From NCBI RefSeq assembly GCF_024868665.1, contig NC_079891.1, positions 16,988,741 through 17,052,740 of the forward strand: 64,000 nt of DNA, in the 5' to 3' direction. Numbering within the stretch: position 1 is the stretch's first letter; every line of letters starts with the position of its first letter. The notes below the pieces were generated by a model. It saw only the letters and a list, made by a program, of their open reading frames with translations. It did not search any database and was not told the DNA's origin. Source of the DNA: Triplophysa rosa (Eukaryota > Chordata > Actinopteri > Cypriniformes > Nemacheilidae). The translations under genes were made by a program, and so were the position numbers. Below are positions 12,006 through 54,250 of the stretch, one piece after another.

Positions 12006-12803
12006 GAGCACACCTCAATAAATAGCCTATTTGAATTTTCATCTTGTAAAGTCATCCGACTCATCCTTGAAATGATGGAATATGAATATATTTAAGATAT
12101 TTGAAGTTCAAAGGACCAAAAAGTGCCCATTAGAAAAAAACTGATTTAGGGAAATGTATTTGCAGAATGACAATGTTACATTTGAAACAGGAACAAAAGA
12201 GATTTATTGGTTGACTCTTCAGAGAGTCAACTTCACATATTAGACTACCTCAAAGTGGAAAAAAAAATACTAAACATGTTTTACGCCTACTCATATTTTC
12301 CGTTCGTGGTGTGCACAGACCATTGATCTTTGCATTCAGTTATGCACCTGCCCACACAGCATTTCATCTGATCTGCACAGATATCACATCTAAAATGACC
12401 AATAGAGGTTGCGGGATTCAATACAATCTTCACAAAAATTAATTAATGAAAACAAAAATATTGCTTTTTGTAATTTAGCGCAATTTAAGCAAGGTAGCAA
12501 CATGGCACATCTTTCTTCTGCTGGCTGGTGTTTAAAGATGGTTGTGGCTTGAGATCACATGACTGTGAAAATAGAGAACAGGAAATGAGCAAGAACTGAA
12601 ACTTGTGACATTTTAATTGACAGTTGACCTCATGCAGTTTTACTGTATATGAATTCAGCAAACATTTATTTTACAGGCCTGTATTTTTTACCTTAAGGAT
12701 TAAAAAAGTCAATATTAAACACAAATAACACCATATCATCCTTACCAAATACTGAAGGTCACCCTTCATATTGAACATGTAGTCTATTTTGTTGAGTTGT
12801 CAT

Positions 12804-13082
12804 TAGATTTTAGATTTAGATTTAGATTCAATTTATTGTCATTGCACATGTACGAAGGTACAAGGCAACGAAATGTGACCTCTGCATTTAACCCATCCAG
12901 AGAGTAGTGAACACACGTACCCCCGGAGCAGTGGGCAGCTATCACTGCAGCGCCCGGGGAGCAAGTAGGGGTAAGGTGCCTTGCTCAAGGGCACCTCAGT
13001 TGTTACCCGCCGGCCCTGGGAATCGAACCGGCAACCTTCTGGTCATGAGTCCGACTCTCTAACCATTAGGCCACAACTGCCC
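12804..13082 (-). mobile_element. tRNA-derived SINE
   Basis: On the minus strand the 5' end GGGCAGTTGTGGCC carries an A-box-like TGGCCTAATGG (13063-13073) and a B-box GGTTCGATTCC (13019-13029), spaced as in tRNA genes. A body follows, then a 3' tail with ACAATAAATTGAATC and TCTAAA repeats. Class III promoter and tail together identify a SINE. Confidence 0.88.
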
Positions 13083-14060
13083 TGTCATATCAGTCAAGGG
13101 CAGTTTTACACTGTAAGACAAGCAGCAGGAAGGTATGAAATTCTATATTTTGTCAAATGCATACAGTTTTGGTTTATTATTAGTTGTCACGGCCACATGA
13201 ACTGTTTATTGTAATAACACTGTATGCTGGTACAGGCTATTGTGTTTGGTGCAATGGGAAACCTTCCCTGTTCCTAATAAATGCCAAGACAAACACAACA
13301 GTTACAGTTTAAACCATCTTCCATGTCTGAATCACGTACAGTTAATCACAGAAGCATATTATCAAGGAGATCAATGTCTGCCAGCGATGAATGAACTCTT
13401 TGGCAGGTGGAGTGAGGTGGTGATGATTCCCATGAGACTGTGGCCACCATCTGGAATGGAGCAAGATGCAAACAACCCTTCACCTCAGTTCACTCACTTA
13501 TGCTGTAGTGTCATTGGTCTTCAATTAATATTTCTAAGTAGATATCAAGAAAATTAAGAAATATGATAATGTGGTGTTCCAGTCCATTTTGATTTGCTGC
13601 AATAAAATGTGCAGTTTTAGTTTTTAAGATGGAAAAGTGCTTGCTCAGGCAGTTGATCGAAATGCTGCAGAGAATTAAACTTAGGAATTCTTAGGGATTT
13701 AGGAATTCTTTAAGATTAAAATGTATGTAAGATTTTATATAAATCTTTGTTTTGTATTTGATTTGTATTAGGGATGCACCAAAATGAAAATTCTTGTCCG
13801 AAGCCAAAGCCAAATAAAAATGAAACACTTGGCCGAAGGCCGAATACCGAACACCAAATGTGGCTTTTCGTATTTCTTCTATTTATTTAGCCAATTTTTT
13901 TCACTATTGCATAAACTGAGTGGTCAAAATGTGCTTTTTATATTTTGTCTTGCTTTTCAGTATGATACAATATAACTTAAAATAAAATTGAGCAAAACAA
14001 GTATGCTAAATTAAAACAAAAATTGAGCCCTCTCCCTTCTTGAATAGCCTATATTAGGCC

Positions 14061-15214
14061 CAGAGGTGGGTAGTAACTCGCTACATTTACTTCGTTACAT
14101 TTACTTGAGTAACATTTTGGAAAATATGTACTTTTTAAGTAAAATTAAAAGTGTGTACTTTTACTCTTACTTGAGTAAATTTCTAATAGAAAATCTGTAC
14201 TTTTACTTCGTTACATTGCGCGACGTTCCTTCGTTCCTTCATTTTAAAATATGCTTTTTAAAACACGTTGTTTATTTCAAGGTTGTCGTCTCTTTTAACG
14301 GGCATTCCCGAGTGATCGATTCTTTTGAGTCGATTCTTTTGAAAGCATTAATTGAACAATGGGCAAAACCATTTGAATGGGCTAATGAATTTGTTCATCA
14401 TCTGAAGCAGGATTACTCACTCCTCGTAGCGCGAAACTTAAGAACACGCAGAACACAAAGAGCGTTGGATGACGTGGATATTAATCTATATCTATACAAT
14501 CAAAACTGCAAATGTGTCATATTGTTTGCCAGCAATGATAAATGCCCGCCATATGCGCGCACCCACGCGACCTGTTCGTCAGACACAGCAACATGCGCGT
14601 TACCTGTCAGACACAGAGACGTGGGCTTGCAGAAATATACATTTGAAGAACAGAAGGAAGAAAACTTGTTGATGGGCGTGTGGTTCACTGTTTACTGTTT
14701 GTTTACAAGAGCGTTTCACAACACACGTGACACAACACGAGAAAACATGAGCTTTGTTCAAAAATGTGTATTTCATTTAAGAGAGCACTGCAGATGTTCT
14801 AGATCATCTTAGGAAATGCTTTTAGTTGTTTAGAGTTTAGTTGCTTTAGTTTGACATGGTCTATTATTCTAGATAAGTTGTGTAAACTACATTGACATCA
14901 GGACTAGATGAAATTTACAGAAATGCTTGTCTCTTCTGTGTTTGTCTATTCTTTAGTCTCTCTAGTATATTGCAAAGATATCTGCTTATGATAATTAAAA
15001 ATATTGATTAAAATGTCATATTAAAATATTGGCGTTAATATTAATTTTATGTAGTAGGCATATATAATCAGATACAAAGTAACTAAGTAACTAGCTACTC
15101 GAGTAGTTTTTTCATTGCATACTTTTTTACTTTTACTCGAGTAATTTTTAAAATAGTGACTTTTACTTTTACTTGAGTAACAATTTCTCTAGTTACTAGA
15201 TTTTGGCTACTCTG
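14061..15214 (+). mobile_element. hAT-type element D, copy 1, 1154 bp with perfect TSD
   Basis: Ends CAGAGGTGGGTAGTAAC and CTACTCTG with long imperfect inverted repeats of ACTTTTACTC/GAGTAAC units. The 8 bases ATTAGGCC flank both sides (14053-14060 and 15215-15222), an exact duplication. The 248-codon frame starting at 14066 spans the repeat and has no recognisable domain. Confidence 0.9.
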
Positions 15215-15264
15215 ATTAGGCCTATGACTGACTGCTGAAAGAAAGTACTGTACTCTGTAGCGTT

Positions 15265-15795
15265 GTTAACCACCACGCAAACCACGCAAATGCGTAGGGC
15301 CCCGCAAGCTTGGGGCCCCCTAGTGGCTACAAGCGGTAAAATCATTTGACGCTTGATTTAGACACAGATATACGCAATGAAGCGCACGTATCAAAGCGGT
15401 GCTCAAAGAAAGCAAAAGAAAAGAAATCTAATACTAATTTTACGAATATAGCAAAACAATGCTATGAAAAGAAGCATGAAAAGAAGAATCTTGCACCTTT
15501 TACTTTCTTATACTGTAGCTAAAAGCATTCTGTATTATTCTGAATAAAACAAACGACACCTTTTCATCCCAAAACCAAGAAGGTTTATTCTTATAACAAA
15601 CTGTAGAGAATTTTGTGCTGTTATGTGGTTCAACGTAAAATAAACCCAGTTTATATTTGTATGTATATATGTCTCATTAATTCCATGTACAGTACTCAAT
15701 ACTGCTGTGCAATTCAAACAAAAATGTTAGGCAATGTGTGGGGGGCCTCGGGTCTTGACTTTGCTTAGGGCCCCCAAAATGGTAAACAAGCCCCC
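15265..15795. mobile_element. GGGCCCC-ended insertion within element E
   Basis: A left block with GCGTAGGGCCCC and a right block with TTAGGGCCCCC in inverted relation separate two parts of element E. The exact ends are not resolved. No coding frame. Confidence 0.5.
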
Positions 15796-16048
15796 TTTAT
15801 TAAAAAGTGTCATGCAACATAACATTATAAGCTAAAAATATGAATAAGCGAAAACTGTTGGGTTATTATAGGCTACACTACAAAATGATTTAAAGAAAAA
15901 AAAACATCCATGCAACTCCGCCCTTAAAAGCTGACTGTTAATGTGCACTCGTGTCCGGGATGCACAGAACATACTTTGACAAGTTGTTTAGTACAGGGAA
16001 CTGTGTGCACGCGAAAACTGTATGACGTCAAACGATGTCGCGAGCGGC

Positions 16049-17405
16049 GGGGCCACTATAGACCCCAATTTCTCGCCGACGTCACGCTTACGTCACGGCA
16101 CTAGCTGGAGGCAAAACAAACGGAAAACTGGAGGCGGCCAATACAAACCAGCACAGTTTCGGCTACATAAGGAGTTTAAAATATCATCTTGTTGTGTTGT
16201 TTAGTGCCATAATCGACAGAATACAGTCTCCAATTTGATATTTTAACACCCCCCCTGCCTTTGTCAAACAAAAACACCGACGACAGCTGTAGCTAAACAC
16301 AATAAAACGAGCGGACTGAACAGAAACGATCATTAAACATGCACGTTTAACTTCGTAAGAGTAACCTAAGATTAAAAAACTACTGTCTTTTGTTGGTATG
16401 TGTCTAAAAATATCTCACGTATGCCTAAATCATAAACGGGGGAATGTTATTTTTCACATAGCGTTAACTTTTGAATGCATAGGGTATGCTCGCTAACTTT
16501 GTTAGTTATACAACTAGCAGTTAACTATCGCCCAGAAACTAAACATAAAAGAAACTGTTTGTCATCTATTTTTAGTTGTCACAAGTGCATTAATATAAAG
16601 GGAGAGGGAACAGTGAGAAGGCTCATGTTATGTGTCAGGTTTGTGTTCAAGTAAATGCATTTGCTAACGTTTGCCACTGTTAGCACACGCAGGCATCTAT
16701 ACGCTCTCAGTTCAATCTTTACTATAAACACTTGGTTTTTCTGTCTGGTATGTGTAGATGTCAGCTACTTAACTGGAGGTAATCATGTCAGTTCGTCTCT
16801 GGATCCATTGAGCGAGCGCATACAGGTCGGCCAGATTCCTTGCGTTAAAGTCAACTTTTTTTTAAAAAACAATTGCGGTCCTAGACAGTGAGTGACATGT
16901 TAAAGTTTAATCAGATTGTTTTCGACTCATTCTCAAAAAGCAAGCAAGCAAACAAAACGTGCTCCCTATGTGTAGTGTATGAGAGAGAGTTTGACAGTGT
17001 GTGCACGAGTAAAGTTTGAATAATGTCTTGAATGGCCTCTCATAGCTCCCTATAGCATTGGCTCTCACTAAATCCTTGGTGTTTCGAGTCAGATCCGTGG
17101 GCGTGGCTTGTTGGTTTTGACTAAATCCTTGGTGTTCCAAGTCTTACGAAACCTTTACCCTAACCCTAATCTTACTCTAACCACCTAAACTACCCATAAT
17201 TGTTAAAATTGCCTAAAAACACGGTTGCGTCAGACTCGAAACACTAAGGATTTAGTGAGAGCCCACTAGCATTAGTAATGTGGTCAGAGGGATCTTTCTG
17301 CCTCCAGCTAAGCTCCACCCATAAAAACGCGTCACAATGTTTACTAACAGGAAAAGCGTCTATCAGAGTCAGACCGCCCGCTCCAGTCTGAAGTACACAA
17401 GTTAC
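16049..17405. mobile_element. Third insertion within element E, unclassified
   Basis: Separates the E blocks ending near 16048 and resuming near 17405. It contains inverted blocks around GCTGGAGGC (16106) and GCCTCCAGC (17301), and a nested inverted repeat CTAAATCCTTGGTGTTTCGAG near 17069 / 17235. No transposase domain seen. Confidence 0.45.
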
Positions 17406-17626
17406 CGACCGGTAAAGACGCTTTTATTTAGAAATTTACTCCGCCGAGGCAAGTTTCGTGCTGTGTCTTTTCCCGACACTTAAAAATGCTCCACACACTG
17501 CCGACATGTTGCTGCATTAATAAAACGCGCGCGTCGCTCTCTCTGCGCTGGTTGCTGCTTCATCATATCACACGACCTTTTTGCTATTTTCGGCTTTAAA
17601 AATCGTTCTTAATTCAGGAGAATAGA

Positions 17627-18107
17627 GGGGTTCACACCATAACTATAACGATAAAGAGAACAATATCGTTGGGATCACTTTCAGAACGATTTTTTCCAGC
17701 TGATGAACGATAAAACATACTGACAGTTTCTGGCTGATAACGTTTGACTATTGGTGATCGCAATGCGTGTTTTATGTCTGGATTAAAGACTGTGGTGGTT
17801 GGAAAGCGGTGTGTTTACGGCAGGATATTAAACGTTAATGAGTCTAAGCAAGCTGGCAAAATATATGCTTTACATCCCGGACACGAGCGCACCTTCAGAA
17901 TTCAGAGAGAGCATCCAGCCTTTGCTGTCCTATTTTGGAGAAAGGAATGAAAACAAAAGCATCAGCAGCAGGTCATCTACATTCACTTTAGTGACTGGGA
18001 ACACTGCAGCGCGCAGGCTTAAAATAAACATAACCTTATCACTATCGTCCGCTGGTGTGGACGCAAATATAGTAGTCACAGTTACCGTTATAATGTGAAC
18101 GGCCCTT
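17627..18107 (+). mobile_element. Decayed hAT-type element F
   Basis: Ends GGGGTTCACACCATAAC and (inverted) GTTATAATGTGAACGGCCC. The inside includes a frame fragment, SKLAKYMLYIPDTSAPSEF, resembling the hAT C-terminal dimerisation domain (LAxxYLxIPxTSxPSER). Non-functional. Confidence 0.7.
17838..17950 (+). pseudogene. Fossil hAT transposase dimerisation segment
   Basis: Plus-strand frame reading LAKYMLYIPDTSAPSEF then LLSYFGERN. The IPxTSAPSE core is the hallmark of the hAT dimerisation region. The rest of the domain is absent. A related fragment is at 57551-57660. Confidence 0.65.
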
Positions 18108-18868
18108 AACACCGAGTTTTTATAGATATTTGAATGCAAAAACCTTACTTTAAATGTCCCTTTAATGTTTATTCTTTGTGCCTTGGGGAAATATTAATAT
18201 TAACATATTTGACCTGTCCAACAACAATAGTACAGTTACCTAAAGCAATTTTGTTATATGATTAATATGTGATATGTTAAAGAGGAAAACAGACCAATAT
18301 AATGTATATATTTTATAAAATAACACAATAAAAAATAACCTTTTTCATAATACTTGTAATACTAGTAGCTCCTATGCATAAACTGAATCTCAAGTACAAA
18401 ATATTCGATGTCTTTATTCACAATAGCAGAAAGTCTGAAAGACTATAGAAATACTCATGATTGCTTATTTCATATACACACTTGTGCTTAATACTGAGCT
18501 CAATTAAATTACAGCCATTTCAGTTGGAAATGCAATATTTACAGAAGACAACTCAAGAACAATATAACAACAGCAATGATACAGTATATCCTATCAGGGA
18601 GAGGACTCACTTTAAAGTCTCCGATGTGAGTAAACATGACGATTGATTCACAGCTGAAAAAATATGGTCAACCAAACCTTATGAAATGCAGAAATGTACA
18701 TTTTCAAATAAAAAAACTGCTAATATATGGTGACAATGCTTGTTTAATAAAGGGAATGCCCGTGACGTCACCATCAGCTGGAGAGACTGCCGTTCCGCCT
18801 ACTGAGTGGCAAAAAGATTAAGCGACGATATTAGTGTACAGAGTGAAATCCACGAAAACGCATCTAAA

Positions 18869-18928
18869 ATGGTGAAAAGTTGTTATGCAATCAGTTGTGC
18901 AAACAGGTTCAACAAGAATTCAGAATAA
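18869..18928 (+). pseudogene. THAP-domain first-exon remnant
   Basis: ATG opens MVKSCYAISCANRFNKNSE and then TAA. The start matches the N-terminal C2CH zinc finger of THAP proteins (M-V-x-S-C-x3-x-C-x-N-R). The frame breaks where a GI(R/K)FY segment is expected, and a donor-like AG|GTATGT follows at 18942. Probably a decayed THAP exon carried by a P-element-like or similar transposon. CpG-rich, TGACGTCA-containing sequence lies upstream. Confidence 0.55.
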
Positions 18929-20005
18929 GGCGTCGAAATAAGGTATGTTCATGCCGGGAAAAGTAATGTCGCATACCAACGTCCACTGAACACTATTTGG
19001 CAAGTTACTGTCAAGTCCAACTAAATTTTATTTAAGCTAATAATTATTTACACTGGGATTTTAACAGCTGTCGTTGTTTCAACCAGCCATTTTGCTGAAT
19101 GTTTTGCCACTCAATGGGTGCGTATTCAGACATGTTTACATGAGAAAGTGACGTCAATGCATACCCCATATGTGAACATGTATTTTAAATGCTAATAATC
19201 CGATAGTGTTCAAGTATTTAAAGATAAAGTGAGTGTAAACAATGTGGCTTTGTATGTCTGAGTGGCTGACATGTCAATTGGAATAAATTGGAATAAAATT
19301 ACACACTTCACATTTCTTAAACCCCATTGCACCATCTCTGCCTAAAGCATAAAACTGCATGTTATGTTATGTACTTATCTTTACATGTGTCAAAGTTAAG
19401 GTTAACTAGCTGAACTTCTAATAAAATCATTATTAAAATGTTTTGTATATTTTAAACCCAAAAAGTCATAGATTGCAGCTTTATGATTAAATAATAAATT
19501 AAAGGAACATTAAAAACACATATTTTGATTACAGAGACAAGATCCAAATCCAAACCAGATCAAAGAAAAACATAATCAGGTAAAAAAAACCTTATTCACA
19601 AAGATTTAGATAAAAATAACTAATCTCTATTCTATCAGATCGGGCAGAGTGAAGACACTCTGTAGTGGTTTGCATTATCACCTTATAACCAGAGACAGTA
19701 CGGCAGGCATGTAAAACAATTGTCACAAATTAAATTAAATTATACAAGGATGCAGTTATTAACATATCATTTATACTTTTTACAATTATGTTTTAATAGT
19801 TTTCAAAAAGGACAAAGTTTAAAATAAGGACATTAAAAATACTATAACCCCGCATATAAGCCCACTGCAAAGCTGCAGAAGCCTTGATTTGTACAAAATC
19901 AATGTGCAACAAATTCATCATAAAGAAGTTGCAAAAAGCTATGCAAAATATAATATGTACAATAAATGCCTACCACAGTTTGGCACCTTCACATACATGC
20001 AAATG
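18929..20005 (-). other. pdzd2: pdzd2 3' UTR candidate region
   Basis: AT-rich sequence below the pdzd2 stop with no open frame of note. Minus-strand poly(A)-signal variants occur, for example ATTAAA at 19792-19797 and AATAAA within the TTTTATTT run near 19026. Which is used cannot be decided from sequence. Confidence 0.4.
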
Positions 20006-50534
<30,529 letters not shown>

Positions 50535-51390
50535 CTGTGGGACAGAAAAGGGGAATATTTGTCTCTTATTCTGCGACAATCAGGAATGTGATTGTATAAT
50601 GCAATAATAAAATTCAAAAATAATATAATAATTGTACTTTTTAAAAGAAAAATAAATAAATAATAAATAAATTTAATAATAAAAAAGTCTAAATGCTCAT
50701 ATCCACACATGAATTCATGATTGGCTCATCTATAGCATATATGTAGCTTAAACGTTTTTTTTTAATTATTTTAAGCTTGTTCAATATGTGGTCAACTTTT
50801 TTGTGTCATAGAGACAGATGTGATTTCTCAGGACACCTTTTTTTTGTATGTCATGCAGAACACTTTCCGATCCTTTTTCAGCACTTTTTAATGTTCCTTT
50901 CGTACTACAAACATTAACATCAGTTTCAAAAGGTTGAACATGCTTTCAAAGTTGGGCAGGATTAAGAAGCAAAGTCGTTCTCTCATAAAATGGGCATCAC
51001 AAACCCAGACTAATGCAAAGGGGTCATTTTGTAAATTTTAAAAAGTGAGATCCACTTGACATTATTACACTTGAGTCATAAGCCATTCCCTTCCCTGTGT
51101 GCACCCGGATCACGGCCAAACTGACGTCAAGTCTGGACCTGATTAGTCTGAGGTCCAATTCTAAGTGTTAATACTGGCACAATTAAAGCAAGCAGGTGTT
51201 TGTCTACCTATAATATTTCAGTGGGCATAATTAAAACAACATGTTCCTGTCAAAAACATCCACTGTGTTCTTAAAAACTGCACGTAAAACCTCGATTTGA
51301 TGTTTTAAGGCAGAAATTGAATCTCTGACACATTCAGTCCAAATAACAGGACTTTTTAGGTTCCACACAAGAACATTTGGACAATGTTTT

Positions 51391-51563
51391 AAAGGGGATA
51401 GTTCACCCAAAAATGAAAATTCTGTCATCATTTACTCAGAAGTGAAAATTGCTAACATTCTTCCAAATATCTTTCTCTGTATTCATCGGAACAAAGACAT
51501 TTATATAACTCGAGGGTGAGTAAATGATGAAAGAATTTTCATTTTTAGGTGAACTATCCCTTT
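51391..51563 (+). mobile_element. Palindromic MITE (GGGATAGTTCACC family), copy 5, short
   Basis: 173 bp with both ends intact and the centre deleted. GGATAGTTCACCCAAAAATG at the left, exact inverted type at the right. Confidence 0.88.
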
Positions 51564-52989
51564 ATGCCTGTGTAAATACACGTGGCCATTCTTACCCTCA
51601 TAGGCTGATGTGCTGACCTGGCTTAAGGACATGAAAAGCATTGAGAAAGCTATATAACCTTCTGTTCTTATGCTAATACACTCACTTCAAAAGTGTTCAT
51701 GTAGAACACAGTACACAATACTTCAATGTTTTATTTTTAACTGCTCTCATTGCACCCTGGTCAGATCAGTCCATGGACAGCCTCATTAAGTTAATAAAAC
51801 TACTTAATATGTTTCTGCTGCTGGCGTTTAAGACCCAAATCCAAACATCTGAATTAGCCAATTCTGCATTTCTTCCACTTTTACTCAACTCAATTTTATT
51901 TGAAAAATGTAGACTTTGCAAGGCAATCACAGTCTGCTGTAAATGCACGAATTAATTTCAGACACTGATACTAGACACAATAGCTATAAATAGTTCAAAG
52001 TGTAATAATAATACTAAAACAGAGGCCCGTGCGTTGTTCAACACTATTTCCAAGACACAAAATTAGGTTTAATATACAGTATATACGTATTTTCATAGTG
52101 TTTATTTACACTGAGTACAAATAGCCCGCCTTGTTGGCAGAGACTATTTACACCCACCAATATGTGAATGGAATGAGAAAGTGTAAGATTGACGCCATTT
52201 CAAATAGCGACTAGAGTAGCATAAAGTGTAAAGTCTGTATAGCGCGACATGGGAGACTGGGGTTTTAATCCCGCTGAAAACTTTCTTTAACCTTTTTTAT
52301 TACTTTACAGATCATAAAGGCATTTGTTTTCAATACAATTGATTTAAGACTTAAAATTCATTTTTATTCATAAACTTTAGGTTTAGGGTAAGGTTAGGGG
52401 TAAGTATAGGGTTTTAATATCTCAATAAGTTGCAATCATTTTAATAAGTTTTATAAACATAATGATTTACTGTCTGTTATTATTGCATAATGTTTAATGT
52501 ACAACAATACTGAGGTGCAAATAGTAACGTTATCTGCCACTATTTATAAGTAAAAAGCATCTAACTACTATTTCTACTTATTCCAAAGAAAATAGGCCCT
52601 ACAGTTATTTTTGGTTAGTGTAAATAGCATATCGCTAAGAAATGCTGCTATTTTCACTTAGTGTAAACAGAACTTACTACTATTTAAACTTAGTGTAAAT
52701 AGCATTTGTCGCTATTTTCACTTAGTGTAAATAGCATCAATTGCTATTTACACTAGTGCAAATAGCTGCTGCCATATATTTTTAAGGCAGCGGCTATTTG
52801 CACTAAGTGTAAATAGCAATTGATGATATAGGAGAAAGAGTAGTTAGATGCTTTTTACTTAGAAATAGTGGCAGATAACATTACTATGTGCACCTCAGTA
52901 TTGTCTAATGAGGACTCATTAATAATAAAAAATATTAAAATGATGGCAACTTATTGAGATATTAAAGCCCTATACCTACCAGACAGAGG

Positions 52990-53171
52990 TAGGGTTGGGA
53001 ATCGTTTCAATTTTATCGATTCCGATTCCAATTCTGATTCTGCTTATCGATTTCGATTCTTATCGATTCCCAGTTTCGATTCCACAGTTGAAGTAAAACA
53101 TTTAGATATCAACCTGTATGGTCATTTAGCCTGCTTATTGACTTGTTTGCAATATATATATACTGTATATA

Positions 53172-53202
<31 letters not shown>

Positions 53203-53591
53203 AGCACCGTTTTCTGTATATTTACACATAGAAACACACCTTTTCTGATTTATTACAATTTGTATTATGGTTGAACTACATCATGGTTAAACTGCAGTTA
53301 CTATAATGCAACTATGGTTAATTTGTGATTCCTGTGCTTTAAAGCAAATTCTATAGCTAAACTATGCTTACTATAGTAAAAAATATCGATCATTTTCATA
53401 AGGGCTTTTATTGAGATATCAGCAGATCATGCAGAGGATGTACTTTTCTGAAAATATGCACACAGGAATTGATAAGAGGAATTCAAATTTTAATCTCAAG
53501 TATCCGATTCCTATTCCTTTCGATTCCGATCAGATTCCTAGCCTTTCGATTCCGATTCCAAATTGGAATTGATTTTCGATTCCCAACCCTA
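52990..53591 (+). mobile_element. hAT-type element in the palindrome arm, perfect TSD
   Basis: 602 bp with ends TAGGGTTGGGAATCG and CGATTCCCAACCCTA-type. GACAGAGG flanks both sides (52982-52989 and 53592-53599). The interior has TTATCGATTCCGATT repeats and a (TA)n tract. Removing it joins the right arm of the palindrome. Confidence 0.92.
53150..53201. repeat. (TA)n microsatellite
   Basis: Imperfect TA dinucleotides within the hAT element at 52990. Confidence 0.9.
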
Positions 53592-54250
53592 GACAGAGGT
53601 AACCTTACCCTAAACCTAAAGTTTATGAATAAAAATGAATTTTAAGTCATAAATCAATTTTATTGAAAACAAATGCCTTTATGATCTGTAACGTAATAAA
53701 AAAGGTTAAAGAAGGTTTTCAGCGGGATTAGAACCCCAGTCAATCTTACACTTTGAAATGGCGTCAATCTTACACTTTCCCTATTCCAATCACATATTGG
53801 TGGGCGGAGCTAGTGTAAATAGTCTCTGTCAACAAGGCGGGCTATTTGTACTCAGTGTAAATAGACACTACGTATTTTTAAACAATCGTCCAAATGTTAC
53901 AAATCCAAAACTTTTCTCTTCACCATGTTGATTTAACCTTACATACCATAATATTTGTAAGGTATTATGTAAGAAATGCTCTTTTTGGTTAGAACTAACC
54001 AATTCTGTAACGTTTAAAAAAATCTCAAATATGTATTTATTTTTTAATAGTCTGACTTAATTCCCGGTCCCACCAATGGCTTGAAAAAGCTGTTAAGTGT
54101 GGATTTAACTAGTTACACAGTGGGAGATGCTGAAATGGAAACATCCTTTCTTCTTACTGAATGATCAAACTCAGAATGATTTCCAATGTAGATAGAAGAG
54201 AATTAAGTAAACAGAAATAAACAAAGGTATTGCATTCACAAAGCAAAGGA

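Larger units (their letters stand above)
13769..17610 (-). mobile_element. hAT-type element E, copy 1, broken by three insertions
   Basis: TAGGGATGCACC at 13769 marks one end. Colinear blocks match, in reverse, the copy at 56972-58129: 13769-14060, 15215-15260, 15800-16048 and about 17405-17600. The block at 15945-16015 holds the reverse complement of CATCCCGGACACGAGTGCAC, part of a decayed hAT dimerisation domain. Inserted between blocks are 14061-15214, about 15265-15795, and about 16049-17405. Confidence 0.75.
52094..53869 (+). mobile_element. Large palindromic (foldback) element with 9-bp flank duplication
   Basis: The left arm from 52094 and the right arm ending 53869 are long inverted copies (TTTACACTGAGTACAAATAG, GGCGTCAATCTTACACTTT and AAAGGCATTTGTTTTCAATA-type blocks pair up). 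ACGTATTTT occurs immediately outside both ends (52085-52093 and 53870-53878). The centre (52600-52835) is an array of AGTGTAAATAGC units in alternating orientation. There is no coding frame. The right arm is split by a hAT element. I do not recognise the family. Confidence 0.8.

Noticed and set aside
12804..13082. A functional tRNA gene suggested by A and B boxes
   Set aside because: No cloverleaf acceptor stem, and a long unrelated body with a retroposon tail; it is a tRNA-derived SINE.
14066..14812. 248-codon open frame
   Set aside because: Lies in hAT-type element D, is repeated in the second copy with interruptions, and shows no transposase motif.
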